From contig JBFIFO010000010.1 in NCBI GenBank assembly GCA_041602815.1, forward strand, positions 1 through 43,020: a stretch of 43,020 nt of DNA, in the 5' to 3' direction. This document shows positions 24,234 to 32,023 of this stretch, one piece after another (position 1 is the stretch's first letter; each line of letters opens with the position of its first letter). Source of the stretch: GCA-020356105 sp041602815. Lineage in GTDB: Bacteria > Pseudomonadota > Alphaproteobacteria > UBA8366 > JADFVY01. A program made the translations under genes and the position numbers. The notes under the pieces are model-generated. The model worked only from the letters and a program-made list of their open reading frames with translations, searched no databases and was not told the origin of the DNA.

Positions 24234-26171
24234 ATGACGGAGATACACGTCCATCCGGTGCCTGCCGAATTTGCGAAACGGGCCCATATCGACAAGGCCG
24301 GTTACGAGACGATGTACAAGGCGTCGGTCGACGATCCGGAGTCCTTCTGGGGCGAGCACGGAATGCGCATCGACTGGATCAAGCCCTATACGAAGGTCAA
24401 GGATGTCGACTACCTGAAGAAGGTCCATATCCGCTGGTTTTATGACGGCACCCTGAATGCATCGGCGAACTGCATCGACCGGCATCTCCCGGCGCGCGCG
24501 AACCAGACCGCGATCATCTGGGAGGGCGACGATCCGAAAGACAGCAAGAAGATAAGTTATGGAGAACTTGCGGAGAATGTCGGACGGCTTGCCAACGCCC
24601 TCAAGGCCCGCGGAATCAAGAAGGGTGACCGTGTCACCATCTACATGCCGATGATCCCGGAAGCGGCGTACGCCATGCTCGCATGCGCGCGCATCGGCGC
24701 CATCCACTCGGTGGTGTTCGGCGGCTTCTCGCCCGACTCGCTGGCCGGCCGCATCCAGGATTGCGATTCCAACTGCGTGATCACCGCCGACGAGGGGGTG
24801 CGCGGCGGCCGGAAGGTGCCGTTGAAGGCCAACACTGACGCGGCGCTGAAGTCCTGCCCGACGGTCGAGACCGTGTTCGTCGTCAAGCGCACAGGCGGCA
24901 GCATCGACTGGGTCGAGGGCCGCGACGTCTGGTACCACGAGGCCTGCGGCGCCGCCTCGGCGGACTGCCCGCCGGAGGAAATGAACGCCGAGGACCCCCT
25001 GTTCATTCTCTACACGTCGGGCTCGACCGGCAAGCCCAAAGGCGTGCTCCACACCACCGGCGGCTACATGGTGTATGCGTCGATGACGCACCACTACGTA
25101 TTCGACTATCACGACGGCGATATCTACTGGTGCACAGCGGACGTCGGCTGGGTGACGGGCCACACCTACATCGTCTACGGGCCGCTTGCCAACGGCGCCA
25201 TTACGCTCATGTTCGAGGGCGTGCCCAATTACCCGGACTCGTCGCGCTTCTGGCAGGTGTGCGACAAGCACACGGTCAACACCTTCTATACCGCCCCCAC
25301 CGCGATCCGCGCCCTGATGCGCGAGGGCAATGGGCCGGTCGAGAAGACGAGCCGCAAGTCGATCCGGCTCCTTGGCACGGTCGGCGAGCCGATCAATCCG
25401 GAAGCCTGGGAGTGGTACTACAACGTGGTCGGCGATGCCCGCTGCCCGATCGTCGACACCTGGTGGCAGACCGAAACCGGCGGCATCCTGATCACGCCGC
25501 TGCCCGGCGCCATCGACCTCAAGCCCGGTTCGGCGACGCTGCCGTTCTTCGGCGTCCGGCCGGAGATCGTCGACGCGGACGGCAAGGTCCTCGAAGGCGC
25601 GTGCGAGGGCAACCTCTGCATCGCCGATTCCTGGCCCGGCCAGATGCGGACCGTGTTCCGCGACCACGACCGGTTCGTGCAGACCTATTTCTCGACTTAC
25701 AAGGGCAAGTACTTCACCGGCGACGGCTGCCGCCGCGACGCGGACGGCTACTACTGGATCACCGGCCGCGTCGACGACGTAATCAACGTCTCGGGGCACC
25801 GCATGGGCACGGCCGAGGTCGAGAGCGCGCTGGTCGCCCACCCGAAGGTGGCGGAAGCTGCGGTGGTCGGTGCGCCGCACGACATCAAGGGGCAGGGCAT
25901 CTACGCCTACGTAACCCTCAATGTCGGCGAGCAGCCGACTGACGAGCTCAAGAAGGAGCTGGTGCAATGGGTCCGCAAGGAGATCGGGCCGATCGCCTCG
26001 CCGGACTGGCTGCAGTGGGCGCCCGGCCTGCCGAAGACGCGTTCCGGCAAGATCATGCGGCGTATCCTGCGCAAGATCGCCGAGAACGACTACTCGAACC
26101 TCGGCGACACATCGACCCTCGCCGATCCCGCCGTCGTCGACGACCTCGTGGACAACCGGCAGAACCGCTGA
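24234..26171 (+). CDS. acs: Acetyl-CoA synthetase (AMP-forming)
   Basis: 645 residues, full length. Converts acetate, ATP and CoA to acetyl-CoA via acetyl-AMP, in the cytoplasm. The adenylate-forming signatures are present: YTSGSTGKPKGV (about residue 260), TWWQTETGG (about 410), and the C-terminal PKTRSGKIMRR with the catalytic Lys near residue 605 that is a target of reversible acetylation in this family. The N-terminus (AHIDKAGYETMYKASVDDPESFWGEHG) is also typical. AGGGAGA precedes the ATG. It lies 178 bp downstream of the LuxR-type gene, a possible regulator. Confidence 0.97.
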   Translation: MTEIHVHPVPAEFAKRAHIDKAGYETMYKASVDDPESFWGEHGMRIDWIKPYTKVKDVDYLKKVHIRWFYDGTLNASANCIDRHLPARANQTAIIWEGDDPKDSKKISYGELAENVGRLANALKARGIKKGDRVTIYMPMIPEAAYAMLACARIGAIHSVVFGGFSPDSLAGRIQDCDSNCVITADEGVRGGRKVPLKANTDAALKSCPTVETVFVVKRTGGSIDWVEGRDVWYHEACGAASADCPPEEMNAEDPLFILYTSGSTGKPKGVLHTTGGYMVYASMTHHYVFDYHDGDIYWCTADVGWVTGHTYIVYGPLANGAITLMFEGVPNYPDSSRFWQVCDKHTVNTFYTAPTAIRALMREGNGPVEKTSRKSIRLLGTVGEPINPEAWEWYYNVVGDARCPIVDTWWQTETGGILITPLPGAIDLKPGSATLPFFGVRPEIVDADGKVLEGACEGNLCIADSWPGQMRTVFRDHDRFVQTYFSTYKGKYFTGDGCRRDADGYYWITGRVDDVINVSGHRMGTAEVESALVAHPKVAEAAVVGAPHDIKGQGIYAYVTLNVGEQPTDELKKELVQWVRKEIGPIASPDWLQWAPGLPKTRSGKIMRRILRKIAENDYSNLGDTSTLADPAVVDDLVDNRQNR

Positions 26172-26243
26172 ACGGGGCCGTGCCACTCGGACGGCGCTGC
26201 GAGACGGTTCCAATACCTGCCACGAGGCGGTAGTGTCGCCGCG

Positions 26244-26666
26244 ATGACGGCCGCGTTCACCCATGTCGCCCTGCACGTCCGCGACCTGCAGGCCTGCGTT
26301 GCCTTCTATCGCGAGTTCTGCGGCCTGAAGGTGGTTCATGCGCGCGGCGAAGCCGGCAGTCCCGATGCTGTCTGGCTGGCGCAGGAAGGGCGCGAGCGTG
26401 AGTTCATCTTCGTCCTGCTGCCGGGCGGCCCCGGCCGCGGCCAGGCGGAAACCGATTACAGCCATTTCGGATTCGCCCTCGACAGTCGCGACGCGGTCGA
26501 CGCCATCGCGGTACGAGCGGAACGGGCCGGCTGCCTGTTGTGGCCGCCGCGCGAAGAGCCGTATCCCGTCGGCTACTACTGCGGACTGCGCGATCCGGAC
26601 GGCAATGCGGTCGAGTTCTCCTACGGCCAGCCGCTGGGTCCCGGCGCGGGAGACGGACAGCTGTGA
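26244..26666 (+). CDS. VOC (glyoxalase/dioxygenase superfamily) protein
   Basis: 140 residues, one vicinal-oxygen-chelate domain with paired beta-alpha-beta-beta-beta units. Likely metal ligands are His7 (THVALHV), His74 (SHFGFALD) and Glu124 (AVEFSYG). The ending LRDPDGNAVEFSYG is the family signature. It could be a glyoxalase, epimerase or small dioxygenase. It lacks the features I expect for methylmalonyl-CoA epimerase, despite sitting next to MeaB. The stop overlaps the GTG start of the MeaB gene by four bases, so the two are co-transcribed and translationally coupled. Confidence 0.85.
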   Translation: MTAAFTHVALHVRDLQACVAFYREFCGLKVVHARGEAGSPDAVWLAQEGREREFIFVLLPGGPGRGQAETDYSHFGFALDSRDAVDAIAVRAERAGCLLWPPREEPYPVGYYCGLRDPDGNAVEFSYGQPLGPGAGDGQL

Positions 26667-27652
26667 ACAGAGAGGACCCTCAGGTTCTGGGCGACCGGAT
26701 CCGTGCCGGCGATCGGCGAGCGCTGGCGCGCGGAATCACGCTGGTCGAATCGACCCGCAACGACCATCGCGGTACGGCGGACGAGCTGCTGCAAATCCTG
26801 CTGCCGCATTCCGGCAACTCCATCCGAATTGGCATCACCGGCGTTCCCGGCGTCGGCAAGTCCACATTCATCGAGGCCTTCGGCCTCTACGTCATCGGCC
26901 AGGGCCACCGCGTCGCGGTGCTGGCGGTCGATCCGTCCTCGAAACGCAGCGGCGGCTCGATCCTTGGTGACAAGACCCGCATGGAAGAACTGTCGAAGAA
27001 CGACGCCGCCTTCATCCGGCCGTCGCCGGCAGGCGAGACGCTGGGCGGCGTTGCCCGGCGCACGCGCGAGGCGATGCTGCTGTGCGAGGCCGCGGGGTTC
27101 GACGTGGTGTTCGTCGAGACGGTCGGAGTCGGTCAGTCGGAGACCGCGGTCGCGGAGCTCACCGACCTGTTCCTGCTGCTGCTGCTGCCCGGTGGCGGCG
27201 ACGAGTTACAAGGGCTGAAACGCGGCATCGTCGAGATGGCCGACCTCGTACTCGTCAACAAGGACGACGGGGATCTCGCCGACGCGGCGCAACGCGCGGC
27301 TTCGGAATACCGGGCGGCGCTGCACCTCCTTGGTGCCGGCACCGCGGACTGGCCGGTGCCGGTCGCAACCTGTTCGGCATTGACCGGCAAGGGGATCGAC
27401 GAAGCCTGGCAGTGGGTCGAAACCTTTCGGACGACGATGGCTCCGACCGGCGCCCTCGCCGTCCGCCGCGCTGCACAGGCCCGCGCCTGGATGTGGAGCG
27501 AGATCCGCGAGGGCCTGATGGAGACCTTGAAGGCCAATCGAGCCGTGGCCGATTGCCTGCCCGCGCTGGAGGCCGATGTGGGCGAAGGCCGGATCACCCC
27601 CGCGGCGGCGGCACGCAGGCTTCTGGACGCATTTCTGAAAGAAGAATCTTGA
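26663..27652 (+). CDS. meaB: MeaB/ArgK-type GTPase, methylmalonyl-CoA mutase chaperone
   Basis: 329 residues from a GTG overlapping the VOC gene stop. MeaB is a G-protein chaperone that gates cofactor loading and protects methylmalonyl-CoA mutase. The P-loop is GVPGVGKST (residues 60-68), followed by AVDPSSKRSGGSILGDKTRM (the family-specific stretch), ETVGVGQSE (switch region) and NKDD (199-202) for guanine. The helical C-terminal dimerisation arm is present. The expected partner is the mutase at the start of this window, about 25 kb away. No other mutase-like gene is nearby. It ends 25 bp from the convergent tricarboxylate permease gene. Confidence 0.96.
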   Translation: MNREDPQVLGDRIRAGDRRALARGITLVESTRNDHRGTADELLQILLPHSGNSIRIGITGVPGVGKSTFIEAFGLYVIGQGHRVAVLAVDPSSKRSGGSILGDKTRMEELSKNDAAFIRPSPAGETLGGVARRTREAMLLCEAAGFDVVFVETVGVGQSETAVAELTDLFLLLLLPGGGDELQGLKRGIVEMADLVLVNKDDGDLADAAQRAASEYRAALHLLGAGTADWPVPVATCSALTGKGIDEAWQWVETFRTTMAPTGALAVRRAAQARAWMWSEIREGLMETLKANRAVADCLPALEADVGEGRITPAAAARRLLDAFLKEES

Positions 27653-27677
27653 GGGAAGCCGATCGCCGGGCCGGCGG

Positions 27678-29693
27678 TCAGCTGAACGGCCAGGGCAGGC
27701 GCCAGAACTCCTGCATGAGGCCGGGCGGAAAATCGCGGTTGAGTGCCGAGGCGATGACCAGGAGAATGGTCAGCCCGGCAGCGGTCAGGAGAAGGCTGCG
27801 CAGCCAGCCCACGCCACCCCGTACGCGCAGGAAGCCGACGAAGAACAGAGACAGCGCGATCACGAAGCCGAACACCGCCGTCGCCAGCAGCAGCGCCCCG
27901 AACCAGGACAGCGTGGCCCACAAGCCGTGCGGCGCGTCCGCGTCCTCTCCGCGCACCTCTCCGTCGTAGAAGATGTTGTCGGTTGCGCGTCGGCGCAGCA
28001 TCTGTAGCAACAAGATGATCGCGCCAACCAGTGTGAGGCCGCTGACCATCGCCGGGAATATCTTGTCGATGAGCACGCCGATCGACAGCGAATCCACAAA
28101 CATCCCGGCAAGGAAGGCGGCAATGACAAGCGTGAAGAGGATCGCCGGCCGCTTGTCCCAGGGCTGTTCCGCCTCAGGCGCGCCAAGGATTGCCTTGACC
28201 TGCCTTGCGCCGAGCCAGACCGATACCACGGTGATGGCGATCAGTGCGATGACAATTGGAGACAGTATATAACCGAGCCCTTCCGAGAAATCGCGGCCGA
28301 AACGCAGGATCGAAATCTGCGTCGCCTGGTAGGTGTAGACCTCGGCCTGGTTGGCGAGCACGAAACCGATCAGGAAGGCGGGGCGCGGCCAGGCGAAGCG
28401 GCGCATGAAGATACCCAGGATGCCGACGCCGACCAGGGCACAGAGATCCCAGAGCGTCTGCCGCGACTGGAACGCGGCGAAGGTGATCATCATGAACAGG
28501 AATGGCACCAGGACCGGAAAATGGATGGTCGTCAGCCGTGCGATACCGCCGGACAGCAGGAGGCACAGCCCGGCGCCCACGACGTTGGCAAGCGCCAGCG
28601 ACCAGACGACCGTGTAGGTCGTCGGCAACTCGTTGCGCACCATCTGTGGTCCGGCGTCGTAGCCCAGCAGGATCATGCCCCCGATGAAGACCGCCATCGA
28701 GCCGGAGCCGGGAATGCCGAACAGCAGGGTCGGCACGAGCCCGCCGCCTTCCTTGGCGTTGTTGGAGCTCTCCGGGCCGATCACGCCGCGGATCTCGCCG
28801 GAGCCGAAACGCGACCTGTCCTTCGTGGTCTGCATGGTGTGGCCGTAAGCGATCCAGTCCACGACCGAACCGCCGAGCCCCGGGATCACGCCGACGATCA
28901 CACCGATTACGGCGCAGCGAATCGACAACCAGATATTGCGCCACCAATCGCGCACCCCGTCCAGCCAGCCCGCGCCGAGCTTCGCGTCCTTGGCGATCGC
29001 CCGATCCTGGCGCAGCAGCGACACGATCTCCGGAATGGCAAAGATGCCGAGCCCGACGATGACGAGTTGCAGACCGTCCTGCAGGTACCAGCTGCCGAAA
29101 TCGAGGCGCGACGAGCCCTGTGCCGGCGCCTCGCCGATGGCGCCGACCGCCATCCCGAGCCCGGCGGCCACAAGTCCCTTCATCAGGCTCTGGCCGGCCA
29201 GCACGCCGACCATCGAGAATCCGAGGATCGTCAACATCAGCAGCTCGGGCAGGCCGAAGGCGAGCACGATCGGCCGCGCGACGACAATGAAGAACGTCAG
29301 CACGACGGCGCCGAACAGCCCGCCGAACAGCGACGAGACAAAAGCCGCGGAGAGCGCGCGCGCCGCATGCCCCTGTTTGGCCAGCGGGAACCCGTCGAGC
29401 ACGGTGGCCTGCGAGGCCGACGATCCCGGGATGCCCATCAGCACTGAGGCGAAGGTGTCCGATGTCGGGATCACCGCCACCAGCCCGACCATCATGGCCA
29501 GGCCGGAAACGGGATCCATGCCGTACAGAAAGGGCAGGACCAGGGAAAGGCCGGCGATGCCGCCGAGGCCTGGGAAGACGCCAACGGAAAGCCCCAGCAG
29601 GACGCCCACCACCAGCCAGCCCAGATGGTCTAACGTCAGGATGAGCGAAAAGGCCTCAGCCAACGCGGGAAGCGCGAGGCTCATGACGTCCAT
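27678..29693 (-). CDS. Fused TctA-TctB tripartite tricarboxylate transporter permease
   Basis: 671 residues, about 170 longer than a usual TctA. Residues 1 to about 500 are a typical large TctA permease with around twelve helices: GVFPGLGGIAGLSLVLPFLYGMDP, GIPGSSASQATVLDGFPLAKQG and the second PGLGG at VIGVIVGVIPGLGG. From about residue 512, a further domain with four membrane helices (RPAILFTLVIAAFLAGMFVDSL and others) ends in FPPGLMQEFWRLPWPFS, matching the small TctB subunit. No separate tctB gene is present, so this single protein supplies both membrane subunits. It is the last gene of a minus-strand operon headed by a TcuA-like dehydrogenase. GGGGGAT precedes the ATG. The substrate is probably a tri- or dicarboxylate. 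Confidence 0.9.
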   Translation of the reverse strand: MDVMSLALPALAEAFSLILTLDHLGWLVVGVLLGLSVGVFPGLGGIAGLSLVLPFLYGMDPVSGLAMMVGLVAVIPTSDTFASVLMGIPGSSASQATVLDGFPLAKQGHAARALSAAFVSSLFGGLFGAVVLTFFIVVARPIVLAFGLPELLMLTILGFSMVGVLAGQSLMKGLVAAGLGMAVGAIGEAPAQGSSRLDFGSWYLQDGLQLVIVGLGIFAIPEIVSLLRQDRAIAKDAKLGAGWLDGVRDWWRNIWLSIRCAVIGVIVGVIPGLGGSVVDWIAYGHTMQTTKDRSRFGSGEIRGVIGPESSNNAKEGGGLVPTLLFGIPGSGSMAVFIGGMILLGYDAGPQMVRNELPTTYTVVWSLALANVVGAGLCLLLSGGIARLTTIHFPVLVPFLFMMITFAAFQSRQTLWDLCALVGVGILGIFMRRFAWPRPAFLIGFVLANQAEVYTYQATQISILRFGRDFSEGLGYILSPIVIALIAITVVSVWLGARQVKAILGAPEAEQPWDKRPAILFTLVIAAFLAGMFVDSLSIGVLIDKIFPAMVSGLTLVGAIILLLQMLRRRATDNIFYDGEVRGEDADAPHGLWATLSWFGALLLATAVFGFVIALSLFFVGFLRVRGGVGWLRSLLLTAAGLTILLVIASALNRDFPPGLMQEFWRLPWPFS

Positions 29694-29762
29694 TATGCAA
29701 ATCCCCCGGAAAGGGTTCGGGCGACCGCCGCCGGCCGACCCGACCCCGCCGAGTCGCGGCCC

Positions 29763-30857
29763 CTACTTGGCGAGATCGACGCCGTAGCGTTCCTTCAGCC
29801 AGTTCTTGACCCAGGCTTTCGCCTCGGCATCCACCTCGGTTCCCAGTTCCTTGTAGGTCTTGGCCGCCTTGCCCGTGACCTGCGGATAGTCGCCCAGCGC
29901 CACCTTCGCCAGCTGCTTGAAGTCGGGCCGTGCAATGACCGCCGCGAAGGCCTTTGTGTAAGTGTCGACCAGTTCCTGGCTTGCACCCTTGGGCAGGAAG
30001 ACCATCTTCTGGGCCGGGAAACCAGCGGTGAAGAACGCTTTCCAGGCATTCCAGGCCGGGCCGGACGGGGCCTTGCCCATCATCTCGGTATAGACCTCCT
30101 TGAAGGTCGGGACGTCGGGGAAGTTCGTATCGCGGACGATGTTGCCGTCATCGTCAAGGGCCCCCCACGTCATCATCGGCACCGCCTTGCCGCTTTCGAC
30201 CAGCGGGGTCACCTTCGAGAGGTAGGCCGACGAGGTCTGGTAGTCGATGTTCGCTTCGCCGCGCTCGAACATCAGCCGACCGTCGCCACGGCCCTTGATG
30301 CCGAAAACCGGGTCGACCTTGAGGCCCAGCATCTCCCAGGCGAGGAGCGGCACCAGATCGAGGCGGGTGGCGCCCTGGGAGCCATAAATGAATCGGGTCT
30401 CCAGCAGCGACTTTTTGTCCCGCTGCCATTTTGCCCCGAGGTCAGGCGGCAGGTAAGCAACGCCGCCGGTCGCCGAGGCCAGGACCACGGTCCAGTCGCG
30501 GTAGTCGAACTTGACCCGCCTGTCACCCAGCAGATAGGGGAACTGGGTGGAACCGGACGTTCCGAGTATGGTCAGGCCGTCGGGCTCGGCCCGCTGGGCG
30601 AAGAAATTGGCGCCCTTGGTGGAGCCGGCGCCGGGCATGTTCTTGACAACGACCGTCGGCTTGCCGGGCAGAGCCTCGGACAGCAGCGGCGCATAGAAAC
30701 GCGCCCATTTGTCGGAACCGCCGCCCTCCGAAAACGGGATGATCCATTCGATTGTCTTGCCTGAGAAATCGACGTCAGCCGCCGCCGGGCCGGAAGGACC
30801 AAGAACGACCGTCGCCGCTGCGCCCAGCGCGGCCGCGATGAAGACTCTGCGATTCAT
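29763..30857 (-). CDS. TctC-type tricarboxylate-binding protein
   Basis: 364 residues. A signal peptide with twin Arg near the start (MNRRVFIAAALGAAATVVLG) exports the protein, the periplasmic receptor of a tripartite tricarboxylate transporter. Diagnostic parts are IEWIIPFSEGGGSDKWARFYAPLL, VVKNMPGAGSTKGANFFAQ and the later GPAWNAWKAFFTAGFPAQK. It is longer than the common 320-residue form, with an enlarged central region. GGGAG lies upstream of the ATG. Its gene lies 69 bp upstream of the fused permease and 89 bp downstream of the isomerase gene. It supplies substrate specificity for the cluster. Confidence 0.92.
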   Translation of the reverse strand: MNRRVFIAAALGAAATVVLGPSGPAAADVDFSGKTIEWIIPFSEGGGSDKWARFYAPLLSEALPGKPTVVVKNMPGAGSTKGANFFAQRAEPDGLTILGTSGSTQFPYLLGDRRVKFDYRDWTVVLASATGGVAYLPPDLGAKWQRDKKSLLETRFIYGSQGATRLDLVPLLAWEMLGLKVDPVFGIKGRGDGRLMFERGEANIDYQTSSAYLSKVTPLVESGKAVPMMTWGALDDDGNIVRDTNFPDVPTFKEVYTEMMGKAPSGPAWNAWKAFFTAGFPAQKMVFLPKGASQELVDTYTKAFAAVIARPDFKQLAKVALGDYPQVTGKAAKTYKELGTEVDAEAKAWVKNWLKERYGVDLAK

Positions 30858-30946
30858 TGCCTGGACTCCCTGTTATTGAACACTTCGTTCATGTTTTGCT
30901 TACTTTCGCGTTTTCTCCGGGCTGTTGCAAACGGTTCTTGGCCGGC

Positions 30947-32023
30947 TCAATCCGGCACGAACACTTGGCCCTCGAAAATGCGGCGTGCCGTGCGCAGGAT
31001 CTCGGCGCGTACGACCCGCATGCCGCCCGTCGCGTCCGGCGCCAGTTCGACGGCGACCTGGATCCGGCCTGAGGGGTGCTCGATGTCGACCGTGCCCGAT
31101 TCGCGCACCGGGCCGCCGATCACCTCGGCAGCGACCGTGCCTTCCATGCAGCAGGCGGTAGCAACACAGATGGCGCCGGTCGCTGCGTGTGCCCGATGGC
31201 ACTCGTGCGGCGTCAGGTAGCGTGACGTGATCGTCCCACCTTCGCGCGGCGCAGACAGCAATCCGATCTTCGGCGTGACCAGCGCAGATACGTCGCCGAG
31301 CCCCATGCGACGCCCGGCTTCCAGGCGCATCCGCTCGAGCCGCGCATAGAGGTCCCGCATCTCGTCGATCGCCTCGGCCGCCTCGTCGCCGCGCAGGCCC
31401 ACGGCGTCGGCCCGCAGCATCATCATCGGCATGGCGTTGTCGATCAGCGTGACCGGGATGCCCTCGATCTCCTCCTGCCGCTCGCCCGAGGCGAACAGCG
31501 CCCCGGTCACCGCCCCCTCGGTATTGGTGAACGCCATGCGGATCGGCGCCGCGGTGCCGTTGACGCCGTCGATCGCCTGGTCGCCCTCATAGGTCACCTT
31601 GCCGCCGGGGGTCTGCACCGTCTCCTCGACCAGCGCGCCGGTATTCACATTGTGGACGCGCACCTTGGTCTCCGGATCCCGCGCGGCAACCATGCCCTCC
31701 TCGATGGCGAAGGGGCCCACGCCGGACAGCATGTTGCCGCAGTTGGGCTTGGTATCGACGATCGCCTCGGTGACCGAAACCTGCGCGAACAGGTAATCGA
31801 CGTCGGCATCGTCGCGGGCAGACGGGCTGACGATCGCGACTTTGCTGGTCTGGATATAGGTGCCGCCGATGCCGTCCACCTGCATCGGATGCGGTGATCC
31901 CATGACCGACAGCAGCACGCGGTCGCGCTCGGCAATGTCCGAGGGCAGGTCCGACGCCTTGAAATAGGGCCCGCGCGAGGTGCCGCCGCGCATGATGACG
32001 CACGGAATTCGCTTTGTGCCCAT
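30947..32023 (-). CDS. PrpF/4-oxalomesaconate tautomerase-like isomerase
   Basis: 358 residues. The PrpF fold is a two-domain isomerase related to diaminopimelate epimerase. The family opening is RIPCVIMRGGTSRGPYF, followed by DGIGGTYIQTSKVAIV, KPNCGNMLSGVGPFA with its Cys, and a later HRAHAATGAICVA. Known members isomerise trans-aconitate-like substrates (2-methylaconitate) or tautomerise 4-oxalomesaconate. Its start ATG shares one base with the stop of the upstream dehydrogenase gene (TGATG), so the two are translationally coupled. The likely role is isomerising a cis/trans tricarboxylate formed by the dehydrogenase. The exact substrate is inferred. Confidence 0.88.
   Translation of the reverse strand: MGTKRIPCVIMRGGTSRGPYFKASDLPSDIAERDRVLLSVMGSPHPMQVDGIGGTYIQTSKVAIVSPSARDDADVDYLFAQVSVTEAIVDTKPNCGNMLSGVGPFAIEEGMVAARDPETKVRVHNVNTGALVEETVQTPGGKVTYEGDQAIDGVNGTAAPIRMAFTNTEGAVTGALFASGERQEEIEGIPVTLIDNAMPMMMLRADAVGLRGDEAAEAIDEMRDLYARLERMRLEAGRRMGLGDVSALVTPKIGLLSAPREGGTITSRYLTPHECHRAHAATGAICVATACCMEGTVAAEVIGGPVRESGTVDIEHPSGRIQVAVELAPDATGGMRVVRAEILRTARRIFEGQVFVPD

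Noticed and set aside
24216..26465. A 749-codon open frame antisense to acs
   Set aside because: Same cause. The acs frame is a full-length, unmistakable enzyme, and the antisense product shows no recognisable domain.
26244..26666. VOC gene as methylmalonyl-CoA epimerase
   Set aside because: The position next to MeaB is suggestive, but the sequence lacks the expected epimerase segments (PEHGV-type loop, GIHHIAFEV) and fits a generic glyoxalase/dioxygenase better.
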